Below are positions 38,901 through 46,663 of a stretch of 64,000 nt of DNA, in pieces. Both the position numbers and the translations under genes were made by a program. The first letter of the stretch is position 1. Each line of letters starts with the position of its first letter. Source of the DNA: Rhynchopus sp. YZ270_cl-10 (Eukaryota > Euglenozoa > Diplonemea > Diplonemida > Diplonemidae); NCBI GenBank assembly GCA_964035575.1, contig OZ037902.1, forward strand, positions 1,116,001-1,180,000, read 5' to 3'. Below the pieces are notes generated by a model. The model saw nothing but the letters and a program-made list of their open reading frames with translations. It ran no database searches and was not told where the DNA came from.

Positions 38901-39632
38901 TTTCCGACCAAATCGTTGTATTTGGAGAGCCGTCTTCTGGTCCGCATAGTGTACCTGAGGGTGTTGGGGTACTCCTTCATGGTGTCCATGCTGTGTATCA
39001 TTATCGCAATCTTTTTGAAGTATGGGTCATCTGTGTTCCGATCGAAGTGGTCCATTGGTGTGACAGTACCTCTCTTTTTGTCGTCCATTGGATTGGTGAC
39101 AGGGTTGTTCTATTCAGGGCTTTTGTCGCAAAGTAGAGGGTCAAATCCAACATTCCGTGCAGATCGTGTTCTCGACGCGGAAGGTCTCGCTACAATCGCG
39201 GTGTGCCAATATAACACCCAGAACAGGGCCGGAGGAAACCCTTTGGTGTTTTCCACAACCGTTCCGGATGATGCAGCGCAAAGAACCTTTCTGTACGGCT
39301 TGGACGCCTCTGTGAAGCTGAACAGAGTGCCCCTCCCGAACAGTCCACCTCCATCAGACCAGAATTTGTCGTACGTAATGTTCGTTCCCGGGAGTTCAGT
39401 GAACGCAGCTTTGAAATTGCTGGACCCTGTACACAGAGTATTAGACCAGGTGGAGACAGAGGCAAATCGACGTCGCAGTGCAGTAGGGCAACCAGCAAAT
39501 GTGCGGTGGAGTGTAGGCAACATAATGCCCCCGGACCGCTACCCCTACCGTTGTTTTCTGTATACATGGGAGGGGGTGGCGGCGCCTTTCGTGACGACAC
39601 ACAGTGGCGCGGATCGAACAAAGTCTGATTAG
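35994..39632 (+). CDS. MFS/GPH-type transporter with a ~580-residue C-terminal extension
   Basis: 1212 residues from the first in-frame ATG (35994) to TAG; coding sequence probably continues upstream. Residues 1-85 are Pro-rich and disordered. About 90-635 form a 12-helix transporter (WIVYIWAYTNLFGSFAMPSW first, ISFFFFILPTITSLLSYYI last). The loop DVLTDPLVACYLRK fits the DPxxG(xxx)D loop of the glycoside-pentoside-hexuronide cation symporters, and YMGDTLQGTP also fits. Long loops interrupt helices 6-12. A linker (635-840) is followed by one or two helices (~847-880), a pair of helices (~985-1044) and a ~170-residue soluble tail (LSYVMFVPGSSVNAALKLLD). GPH transporters are normally about 450-550 residues, so the tail is a large extra module of unknown role. 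The substrate is unknown. Confidence 0.75.
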   Translation: MDPASTFNRSIEAGTPTALNHSRIEDPLVDSQFHQAHSTPIRRINPPPQTPPTQAVPQPVPAPAATNSRENINDAYNNMSDDQVKKKMKWIVYIWAYTNLFGSFAMPSWIAIFAMQWYTAVILVPGEVAMVVTLSKCIDVLTDPLVACYLRKCTMHTISRIAVLGSIVQGIAFAGIFIPFRPIDPAGDRTRVLAQYAGCYVLFYMGDTLQGTPITTLGTMLKSQRILDEPHHNDGLRMGSMMKVLGIFFMGIVTYIIGAVMRKLDAEMGPEDGVLSGLLPYTNLIVACFVALLHVLINLIFANILRGYKDSTVSPAILERMKRTSFLQQFSEMMTSSYNNPFFRQLIGAWMCDQLTITLAKNLLMWFVRHKISPEMSKGCQAYEDEVNKEYRDEGGFESGFAKVDFECKAINVASLAVAFIIMGAVAGNVFWQKKIDREKDRYGNRTLYANWLLFNLSSALTNGLLVFVGRGDTRLFWFLCFVNGLPFGGEFMTDTILLFLIGSEAWLSRSDEPLTQMQEAENLDAHTTKFSMMKTFIPKIVSLVAEALPLALIQIWYKEPRDICIERTTNGLPDPILDINSQECAKFLSYPETGNPKFIPQKPQVSELISFFFFILPTITSLLSYYIKSKFQVTDTGELTMLSSLRKGVPQTDQPGAGRYTPNPLSSSQQQQPAPTVNITDKLTRLGVEQIHRSVTDFLGRHKHGGLPSMTGSSPQYPSEATYKASLDKDAIDSLIHQLQSACEINPEEAVAPNGNALTSAQSLSSITLPKPIIDEWVGNIIPTTHGQHMFKLPYAAHPLALVPISLLRFATTQNVHAPACDSLMSSFKHTIYDQRSTAVIKGLIHGSFAIIIVPLWLVYTILSTFVVGLIYFLRRLVPGLREEWSGRYGPDLHLFGIAGKRSIQSYTDRVLPVLAAHVIAPGDQSQAGLIRNTVLCWLNTARSRGPLVEGHAQREQRLSNKGSEGVVFPTKSLYLESRLLVRIVYLRVLGYSFMVSMLCIIIAIFLKYGSSVFRSKWSIGVTVPLFLSSIGLVTGLFYSGLLSQSRGSNPTFRADRVLDAEGLATIAVCQYNTQNRAGGNPLVFSTTVPDDAAQRTFLYGLDASVKLNRVPLPNSPPPSDQNLSYVMFVPGSSVNAALKLLDPVHRVLDQVETEANRRRSAVGQPANVRWSVGNIMPPDRYPYRCFLYTWEGVAAPFVTTHSGADRTKSD

Positions 39633-40269
39633 ACCCAAAGGGTTACCCTCAGAGCATCTATTCCATTCAATAGACCATTAGAATGAGGAAGAGGAAGGGT
39701 GGAAAAACGCATCAAATTTAAAAGATGATGCGGGGGGGGAAACGTGGGGAGGGGAAGGGGGGGTGAAAGGAGAGGGTTGTTGTGGATAACCAAACGTTAT
39801 TTTTTTTTATTGGTGTGATACCAATATTATGGGAGGGGGGCCTCTCTTTGCAGAGATGACTGTCGATTGTTTAAAACGAAGTGCGAAAAAAAAAAGGGTG
39901 TGGGGTGTGTGATGTTTCTTTTGAAAACAAAAAAAACAAAAAAAAACGCGATTATGGATAATCCTCGAATTCAAGATCGGTGTTTTACCCGTTTTTGTGT
40001 TTTTCTTTCGTTTTTTTTTTTTTGCTCATATTTGCCCCCCAAAATACGTGAAGATCATAAAGTGGTGACAATACACAGTATCAATTTTTTTTTTAAAAAG
40101 GTGTCAGACCAGAGAGTTTCCTGTCTCATCTCTGCCTCGCTCTTCAGGCCGAGGTGTGCCGTCTGTACAGAAAAATCCTTAAGGTGTGCGCTACCCCCAC
40201 CTTTTGGTGTGGTTGAGTGCTTCGCAACCTTTTTTTGATATTTTTTTTCTTTCTTTTGTTGTTGTTGTT

Positions 40270-40318
40270 CAAGATTGTGACTAAGCACGAGAGGCTTACG
40301 TTCCATCTAATAAACTGT
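40270..40318 (+). repeat. HP-1 stem-loop copy
   Basis: GTGACTAAGC-ACGAGAG-GCTTACG, then TTCCATCTAATAAACTG. Five inner pairs remain. Confidence 0.7.
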
Positions 40319-40792
40319 TCTTCTTTCAGATGGGAACATTTTTTTCTTTTTGTTGATCCCTCCTCATATACTATCAATTTATTGATTGCTTGATATGATG
40401 AAAATACTATTTTTATTTCAACGAATGCTGGCCGTTTGCATAGCTCCCTTGCAAGGCATAACCAAGTTGACGACAGAAAACAGGGCTATCGATTCCCAAT
40501 ACATTTTTGCACTACATTTTTATTATTATTTTAGTGCCTGCGGCCGCTGGTTCACCCAACGACCCATTTCCACTTTTTTTTTTCAACACCCCTTTTGAGT
40601 GAAATCTAAGCGTAGTTCTAATACACACAAAAAAAAAATCTCGCTTTTTTTTAAAAAGGTGAGGGAATCGAATCACCCTCTATAACGTCATCAACAACTT
40701 AAGGTTTCAAAAAAGACAGAAAATGGTGTAGTTCGGGGGGGAAAAGGTGCGAATTTACCCCACCCTTTTTTTTTCCCTTCGCTCTTTTTTTT

Positions 40793-40840
40793 AAAGGTGA
40801 CTGAGCAACGAGAGGCTTAGGTTCATCTTATAAATTTTCT
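40793..40840 (+). repeat. HP-1 stem-loop copy
   Basis: AAGGTGACTGAGC and GCTTAG pair with one G-T wobble around AACGAGAG. GTTCATCTTATAAATTTTC follows. Confidence 0.8.
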
Positions 40841-40895
40841 TTCCCTTTTTTTTTTGGGTACTGTCACGAGAGGGCTTTGTAGTTGAAGTTCCTTC

Positions 40896-40940
40896 GTCCG
40901 CTGATCAACGGTGAGGCGTTTGCACTTTTTTGCACTTCTC
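40896..40940 (+). repeat. HP-6 short copy
   Basis: TCCGCTGATCAACGGTGAGG, CGTTTGCACTTTTTTGCAC. Arms CGCT/GGCG pair with one wobble. Confidence 0.55.
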
Positions 40941-41044
40941 TTTCGAGTTATTTACGTTTGGACCCACGAGAACTAACGTAAAAAGGTACTCTAGTTTGGG
41001 TATTAACGCGACCCCTTTTTCTGAGATGTGTATACACGCTAGGT

Positions 41045-42100
41045 ATATGGCAGCGTCCGCGAAAGACCCCCCCCTAAAGCTAACATCCATGCTTATTGGT
41101 ATTTCACTAATTAAAATTTTGGTATTTTATAAGATTTTTTTTTTAAATGAACTCAGAGTTAAGTTTCTGAGTTCATTAAAACAAAAATCGGTGAAAAATT
41201 CCGAGTAGGTATTAATTTAGATAGGAAAAGCTATGTCAACAGCTATGTGTCCCCTTATTTTACCTGTAAATACTAAGGATATACAAGGAAATCCTCACAA
41301 ACACCCATATAACCACCCACAGAACAACACAGCAGGGGGAAATGGAATCAGCAGCCAAAGCATTCGCTCAGGAGCTGAAAACCCGGCCTTTCCGAGGCCT
41401 AAAAAACTTCGCCGAGCTGCAGGTGTATGCAGGGGTTCACTGGCAGGGGGGCAAAGGGTGGGACGCGAGGAGCTGGATGCGCGAGGTGTGTAGCTCGAAG
41501 CATATGTCCCTCCATATGCAGAAGAGAACCACCAGGAGAAAAGGGGTGTCCGCCGTTTACTACTCCTGTAGTTGCATCAGCGACACCCCCAGGAGGACAA
41601 GGACAGCGAGACGGAGGAGGAAGAGGAGGAACAGGCGGGCAATTGTCTGGAACTCTTGGAGAGACTCATCACGGAGGTCAATAGGGTCACTCAAAAAAGG
41701 GGGTTTTCTGCGAGAAAGTCGACGTCGCCGCAGACGACCCGGAGCGTGAAGCTCTTTCGCGCTCTATTTAGAGTGTTCGGAGGGGGCGACAAGCCTCCAC
41801 CCCCCTTTCCTGCCCCCTTTTTGATAATGGGTTTAGAGACAGATATTAGTGAATTCCTTCCTATATCCTTAGTATTTACAGGTAAAATAAGGGGACACAT
41901 AGCTGTTGACATAGCTTTTCCTATCTAAATTAATACCTACTCAGAATTTTTCACCGATTTTTGTTTTAATGAACTCAGAAACTTAACTCTGAGTTCATTT
42001 AAAAAAAAAATCTTATAAAATACCAAAATTTTAATTAGTGAAATACCAATAAGCATGGATGTTAGCTTTAGGGGGGGGTCTTTCGCGGACGTTCCCATAT
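41045..42100. mobile_element. 1.05-kb element with ~240-bp terminal inverted repeats
   Basis: The left arm (41054-41285) and right arm (41855-42091) are near-perfect complements; both contain CGTCCGCGAAAGACCCCC, GCTAACATCCATGCTTATTG and an inner GAACTCAGA palindrome. The outermost TATGG/CCATA also pairs, and TA dinucleotides flank the ends, though a duplication is not certain. The ~570-bp core is GC-rich and coding-like. Confidence 0.75.
41342..41749 (+). CDS. ORF in the core of the long-TIR element
   Basis: 135 residues (MESAAKAFAQELKTRPFRGL onward). The first 85 look like folded protein (FAELQVYAGVHWQGGKGWDA); the rest becomes Arg-rich, while the overlapping frame reads an acidic helix (EEEEEEQAGNCLELLERLIT), so a frame change or an intron near 41560-41600 is likely. 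I recognise no family. It lies entirely between the inverted repeats and is probably element-encoded. Confidence 0.4.
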   Translation: MESAAKAFAQELKTRPFRGLKNFAELQVYAGVHWQGGKGWDARSWMREVCSSKHMSLHMQKRTTRRKGVSAVYYSCSCISDTPRRTRTARRRRKRRNRRAIVWNSWRDSSRRSIGSLKKGGFLRESRRRRRRPGA

Positions 42101-42135
42101 TCATATTTCAACTTTTTCTGTATTTTTTTATATGA

Positions 42136-42185
42136 TAAGGTGACTAAGCACGAGAGTCTTGGGTTCATCTTATAAACTTTTCTTT
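42136..42185 (+). repeat. HP-1 stem-loop copy
   Basis: AAGGTGACTAAGC-ACGAGAG-TCTTGGG, TTCATCTTATAAACTTTTC. The inner stem is weakened by a C-T mismatch and a wobble. It lies 36 bases right of the long-TIR element. Confidence 0.7.
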
Positions 42186-42261
42186 ATTTTTTTTGCATCT
42201 ACTTTGTCGTTCTTTCCATGCTACTCAGGATGTGTTTTTTTGGTTGACAAAGAGAACAATG

Positions 42262-42345
42262 ACAGTGGAGAATTGCACAACTGTGGCAACACAACCGAGG
42301 CAACTACACTACTCCAACAATTTATCGAACAAAGAAATAAAAACA
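42262..42345 (+). repeat. HP-2 long subfamily copy
   Basis: AGTGGAGAATTGCACAAC, TGTGGCAACACAACCGAGG, CAACTACACTACTCC, AACAATTTATCGAAC. Confidence 0.7.
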
Positions 42346-42454
42346 TTCTGAGAGAGGCGGGGGAAAAAAAAGGTGCGCTTTTAGATTTTTTTTTTCAAGG
42401 GAAACCCCCCAAAAAACCACGCTAAACAATCTGTCTTTTTGTGCCCCCCCTGGA

Positions 42455-42510
42455 GTGGAGAGTGTCTGCGTCCCACAGAACGTCGTGCACTATCAATTTC
42501 ACTTTATGCA
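42455..42510 (+). repeat. HP-5 diverged copy
   Basis: GGAGAGTGTCTGCGTCCCA, GAACGTCGTGCACTATCAA, TTTCACTTTA. Confidence 0.5.
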
Positions 42511-42769
42511 GCCATACACAAATACACACGAATATTTTGTCAAAAAAAAAAATGCACATAAGAAATGCACCTGAAACGCATGCCGATAACGAGAAGGAGT
42601 ATAGTGCAAATGGACAGCTTTCCATCTCCCCTTCCCATCCCCTTTCCCCCCCCTTTTTTTTGCGTTTTGTTCTGGTATTTTATTATTTTTTTTAACTCCA
42701 CTTTTTTAAAAGATGCACCTTGCACGGCGTGGTGCATCTTTATTTCCTTCAATATTACAATATGTTCTG

Positions 42770-42850
42770 AACACTCCGCGGGGGGTTCGATAACCACACG
42801 GAGTGTCAGTGCCTGCGTCTCAGAGACGTTTTGCACTATCTTGACTTTTT
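42770..42850 (+). repeat. HP-5 two-arm copy
   Basis: CACTCCG and CGGAGTG pair perfectly (7 bp) around GGGTTCGATAACC. The second arm CGTC/GACG (loop TCAGA) replaces the T-G pair of other copies with T-A. TTTTGCACTATC and a T tract follow. Confidence 0.75.
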
Positions 42851-43200
42851 TTTTCTTTTTTTTCTTTTTTTTTTTTTTTCGAAAAAAAAAAATAATGTTG
42901 CAATGTCGGCAGCAAAAGGGGAAAAAAAACGAAAACTGAAAATAAAACGTGGGGCCCACAGGAGAACACCACAGCACAACAACAACTCGAGTTCTCTCCT
43001 CTGACTCCCTGGTGTGTTGCCCGCATACACAAAAAAAAAAAAAACACACCAAACCTTGTGTACTTTACATTGCATTGCACGCCACTTTGGTGGGCAAAGT
43101 GCCTATGCAACCTAAATAAACAAAAAAGGGGAGATGAAGAGATGGAGATGCGTTGCTATGTACGGTGAACATTTTAAAACACTGCCTGTATTTTTTTTAA

Positions 43201-43389
43201 CCCTATACACCACTTTAGTGGCTTTTCGAAATGACGCCATGAGACAAGGTTCAACTCATTTCTAAGTTCAAAATCTTTCAATTACGACCAGGTACGATCA
43301 AAAAAAAATTGCATCTGAGGCCCCTTTACCGGTCGGAGAGCCCCAAAAACCAATACTCAGCTTGAAAATATGGCTTGGGGTGTATAGGG
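43201..43389. mobile_element. Small piggyBac-like relative (189 bp)
   Basis: The ends CCCTATACACC are perfect inverted repeats flanked by TTTAA on both sides. The interior shares AAAATCTTTCAATT and CCAGGTACGATCAAAAA with the 991-bp element at 19025. As there, an HP-1b hairpin starts directly at the right target site. Confidence 0.75.
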
Positions 43390-43391
43390 TT

Positions 43392-43432
43392 TAAGATGTG
43401 TGCACGAGAGACACATTCATCTTCAAATTTTT
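43392..43432 (+). repeat. HP-1b stem-loop adjoining the small piggyBac-like element
   Basis: The outer arms AAGATG/CATCTT are perfect; the inner TGTG/CACA surrounds CACGAGAGA. An A/T-rich tract follows and the next HP-1 starts 10 bases later. Confidence 0.75.
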
Positions 43433-43434
43433 TT

Positions 43435-43480
43435 TAGGTGACTAAGCCTCTCGAGAGGCTTAGGATCATCTTATACACTC
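43435..43480 (+). repeat. HP-1 stem-loop with an 11-bp palindromic core
   Basis: Here the loop itself pairs: the arms run CTAAGCCTCTC and GAGAGGCTTAG with no unpaired bases. GATCATCTTATACACTC follows. Confidence 0.8.
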
Positions 43481-44350
43481 ATTTTTTTTCTCTCTCTTGG
43501 GGATGTGTTTTTGAACGTCCTTTTTTTGTATGCTTTCTCTTGAATGGAAGGTATGTGAAATTGTCTTTTTTTTGGGCAATATTTTTTTTATCAACAAGCG
43601 ATGTCCCTTATTGTAGGTGGTGTGCGTGTATGTGTCTCTGAGAGGGTAGTGTCGAGCACGTTTTCATTCAACTTCACTTGTATACATGATACCCCTCCAG
43701 AGGCGGTTGAGCAGAGACTTTCAATGAAAGCAAAGCCTTTGCACACACAGGGTGGCAACTACACTTAGACAATTCATCAAGGCTAGGAACGAAGTCAAAA
43801 AAATAAAATTAAAAAAATCAACAAAATCATTTTATATGTGCACAGCATGTCTTTTTCTTTCTCTTTTTTCGCAGATGTAATTATGTTATGTGAGACCATC
43901 CACTCAAGCATTTCTGGCTCCCTTTCCCCCCCCCTCTCTAAAAGCAGCAAAAACAACAACTTTCTGACAAACCCCCTCTCAAAATTGTGTGGACACTAAT
44001 GTGAGGCATAAACCCGGCGTTCAAGCGTAAATCTTTTCGTTAAACACAAAAACACAGCGAGAGAAACAGTACCTGGCGTCCCGCCGGTTTCGACCAGATG
44101 AGGCAATCTTTTTTTTTTTGCACTTTTTTGACTTTCTCCTTCTTTACGCCCTGGCGTGGCATAGTAGGGGTTGTTACATATGGCAGACGTTACGTCCAAC
44201 AGGAAGCACGGAATCTTCGTGAAAAAACTGCCATGTATTATCCGGCTAGAGACTTTGACCTGTGGAATAGGGGGTATTGTTCGGCTCGGTTATGGTCTTT
44301 TCAGGAGGGTTGGTCAACACTTAAAGTTGCTTCTCTTTTTAGTTGTTGGT

Positions 44351-44384
44351 GAAGATGTGTGTATGAGAATATACGCATTTCATG
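44351..44384 (+). repeat. HP-1b stem-loop copy
   Basis: AAGATGTGTGTAT and ATACGCATTTCAT: the inner arms GTGTAT/ATACGC pair with one wobble around GAGAAT. Confidence 0.6.
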
Positions 44385-44448
44385 GTGTGGCTGAAGGGGG
44401 GGTATTTTCTGTTACTTTCTGCTATTTTGGGATCGTCAGCCATTTCAT
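44382..44448. mobile_element. Diverged TGGTGTGG MITE
   Basis: TGGTGTGGCTGAAGGGGGGT and TTCTGCTATTTTGGG with TCGTCAGCC match the MITE at 53900-53968. The right end has decayed and no duplication remains. Confidence 0.6.
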
Positions 44449-44855
44449 CTATTTCTCCCCCTTTTTTTTTTTTTGCAATTTTTTTTACGCTAAGCTTGAA
44501 ACTGGCAAGTCCACATATGCATACATGGTCCCTCTCTTTACCCAACTCTCGAGATTTTCATAGAGTCATAATGCTTTTTACGCAATTATACAAACAAAAA
44601 AACAGAGGGTCGGATTTGGGGGAGGGTACATATCGTCTTTTTTTAGAAGGTGGCGAAGTTAGGCACCTTATCAACATTTCTTTCTTTTTCATTCTTTACA
44701 TTTTTTTTTTTTTACCCTTCTGTACAGAACCAATGAAATGGATTTACCCCCCCAAATAAATCACAAAGAAAAGCTAGCAGATTCGCTTCTGCTTTGCAAA
44801 ATTGAAAGCGAGCTTCCGTGGCGTGAAAAAAAAAAAATACCAAAAAAAGAAAATG

Positions 44856-44935
44856 GTGATTGCACAACTGTGGCAACACAACCGAGGCAACCTACACTAC
44901 TCCAACAATTTATCAAAAAAAAAAAACGAAACGAA
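44856..44935 (+). repeat. HP-2 long subfamily copy
   Basis: GATTGCACAACTGTGGC, AACACAACCGAGGCAACC, TACACTACTCC, AACAATTTATCAAAAAA. The AGTGGAG start is changed to AATGGTG. Confidence 0.65.
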
Positions 44936-45005
44936 AAAGGTTCTGGAGAGAAAGGACTATTTTTTTTTTTTTTGTGGATTCCACTCAGGGCCTCCACTCG
45001 GTACT

Positions 45006-45034
45006 AAAGTTCTGTTGATTATCAACAGAACTTT
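45006..45034 (+). repeat. HP-7 hairpin, second copy
   Basis: AAAGTTCTGTTGA pairs perfectly around TTA. It is preceded by GGTACT and followed by TTGAAAAAAAA, matching the minus-strand reading of the copy at 3547-3577. Confidence 0.75.
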
Positions 45035-45046
45035 TTGAAAAAAAAG

Positions 45047-45133
45047 TCTATATCTTTTAAGTACAATAGCCTTCGGGCGACATTGAAGTACAGATCCTGC
45101 ACTAGCAGGTGATTGTCGACACAACACAAAAAA
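45047..45133 (+). repeat. HP-3 A-tailed stem-loop with UUCG loop (family definition)
   Basis: HP-3 reads CTATATCTTTTAAGTACAAT, hairpin GCC-TTCG-GGC, GACATTGA, AGTACAGAT, hairpin CCTGC-ACTA-GCAGG, then GATTGTCGACACAACA and an A tail. Across copies both hairpins keep pairing with different bases (GGC-TTCG-GCC; CCTACC/GGTAGG). UUCG closed by C-G is an exceptionally stable RNA tetraloop with no comparable meaning in DNA. Confidence 0.8.
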
Positions 45134-45134
45134 A

Positions 45135-45165
45135 TCGCGCATGATATGCGCATTCACCTTCAAAA
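45135..45165 (+). repeat. HP-1b stem-loop copy
   Basis: GCGCAT pairs perfectly with ATGCGC around GAT; ATTCACCTTCAA follows. The next HP-1 copy begins 13 bases later. Confidence 0.6.
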
Positions 45166-45176
45166 GACTTCATTTT

Positions 45177-45222
45177 GAAGGTGCCTGAGCACGGCGAGGC
45201 TTAGGTTCATCTTACAAACATT
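45177..45222 (+). repeat. HP-1 stem-loop copy
   Basis: CCTGAGC and GCTTAGG pair over 7 bp with one wobble around ACGGCGAG. TTCATCTTACAAAC and a pyrimidine tract follow. Confidence 0.75.
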
Positions 45223-45489
45223 TCCCCCCCTTTTTTTTTTCTTCTTTTTCCCCCCATTTCTTGACAGAACAACCTGTCGACTACGAATCGAGTCGCCCTC
45301 TCAGAACGCACATTTTGCCTTTTCCTCACGGGAAAACAAAAAATGTGCAAAAAAAAAAAAAAATCCCCAAAACGTTACTACCTAGGCTTTGGGCTTCTTT
45401 AGGCTTTGTGTGTCTTTTTGCCTTTTCGGATGAACGAAATGCTTCCTTCTAGAGTGCTCTGCCAAATGAACAAAATAAAATATGCTATA

Positions 45490-45586
45490 CCTTCCGTAGT
45501 ACAACGGCTTCGGCCAACATTTGAGTAGAACCCTAGGTTCCCCAAGCGGGTCCTTTAGGTGATTGTGCGGAGAAGAAAAAAAAAAT
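45490..45586 (+). repeat. HP-3 copy
   Basis: GGC-TTCG-GCC hairpin, CAACATTTGAGTAGA, a GACCC-type second stem, GGTGATTGTGCGGAG and an A tail. HP-2 follows at once. Confidence 0.7.
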
Positions 45587-45640
45587 AGTGGAGCTCATCC
45601 TCGGGGTGTCTGCACTCATCCAATCATGTCTTTTTTTTTT
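45585..45640 (+). repeat. HP-2 diverged copy
   Basis: AGTGGAGCTCATCC-TC-GGGGTG keeps the inner stem by pairing CATCC with GGGTG; CTGCACTCATCCAATC and a T tract follow. Confidence 0.6.
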
Positions 45641-45645
45641 TAAAA

Positions 45646-45775
45646 TAGAGATTTGCACAACTGTGGCAACGCAAACACGAGGCAACTACACTACAACAAA
45701 ATTATCAAATAAACAAATTATAGTGGAGCACACTCTAGGGTGGCTACACTAAAACAACCAAGTTTACAAACAAGC
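45646..45775 (+). repeat. HP-2 long and short copies in tandem
   Basis: TAGAGATTTGCACAAC to ATTATCAAATAAAC (long form) is followed at 45719 by the near-consensus short form AGTGGAGCACACTC, GGGTGGCTACACTAA. Confidence 0.7.
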
Positions 45776-45811
45776 AAAAAAAAAGGTACTCTCTCCGTGG
45801 AGTTGAGACGA

Positions 45812-45908
45812 TCTGTGTCTGTATCCTTTAAGTACAATAACCTTCGACGCTGTGCACAGAACCTACCTTGGGTAGGCAATTTTGTCGATACAACAAAAAA
45901 AACAATAT
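45812..45908 (+). repeat. HP-3 copy
   Basis: CTGTATCCTTTAAGTACAAT, ACCTTCGACG, then second stem CCTACC/GGTAGG, then ATTTTGTCGATACAACA and an A tail. The UUCG stem is poor here but the second stem is a full compensatory version. Confidence 0.7.
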
Positions 45909-46248
45909 GGACAGTGAAAAAAAAAACTGTCTGTACGACAACTACACTGCACCAGGCAATTAAAATGATGGCTTCCAACTTCACCCCCTTTTGAAAAAAA
46001 AAAAAAAATGAGTGTACAGTGTCTTCCGTTTCACCCCCCCTTTTTTTGTGCATGTCTGCACGAAATACGAACCGCTCTTCTAGAAAAATGGGGTGTAGAA
46101 AAGAAGTCAATTTTCTCTTTTTTGGGTGCTTTTGCGCCATGGGTCTGCATTTGCTGCTATATTATCATTTTTTTTTTGTGTATGTGCTCAGTGTTTTTTT
46201 CTTCTTTTTTTGTACAGTTTCACATCTCCTCCCACTTTACCCCCTTTT

Positions 46249-46290
46249 TAAGCGCGAGAGGTTTAGGTTCATCTCAACCCTTTTCTTTCA
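46249..46290 (+). repeat. HP-1 truncated copy
   Basis: TAAGC and GTTTA pair around GCGAGAG; GGTTCATCTCAACC follows. Confidence 0.55.
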
Positions 46291-46436
46291 AAAAATATTT
46301 AAAACGATGACGAATCCGATGTGCGGAGAAACAAAGAACCTCGTTTTGTGATCTTTCTCAGCGCTGTCTTTCTTTGGATGTTTCGATCTTTTTTTTTTTT
46401 TACCCCCATTTTTCACTCTTTTTTTTTCTCCTGCGG

Positions 46437-46492
46437 AGTGTCAGTGCCTGCGTCCCAGAAGGCGTTTGTACTCTCAACTTCACTTTATATTG
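46437..46492 (+). repeat. HP-5 copy
   Basis: GGAGTGTCAGTGCCTGCG, TCCCAGAAGGCG, TTTGTACTCTCAACTTCAC. Confidence 0.65.
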
Positions 46493-46663
46493 TTACTACA
46501 ACAACCATCCTGATTTTGCCGGTAAACACACCGGAAAACCCAGGGTCAAAAATTAGGGGGTCATAACACCAAATTGTTACGAAAATTTCTCGTGCACTTT
46601 TGGTGTGATTCAGGGGGTATGGAGAACCCACGGAAGAACCACGGAGGAACCTCGGAGAACTGC

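Noticed and set aside
7440-42800. GGTTCGATAACC motifs as tRNA genes
   Set aside because: No acceptor, D or anticodon arms fit around them, and the motif is one base longer than a T arm. They are kept as parts of repeat families.
11573-43480. HP-1 hairpin plus T tract as a bacterial-type terminator or as a CRISPR repeat
   Set aside because: The DNA is clearly eukaryotic with introns. Copies are irregularly spaced, lie upstream of genes as often as downstream, and have no spacer pattern.
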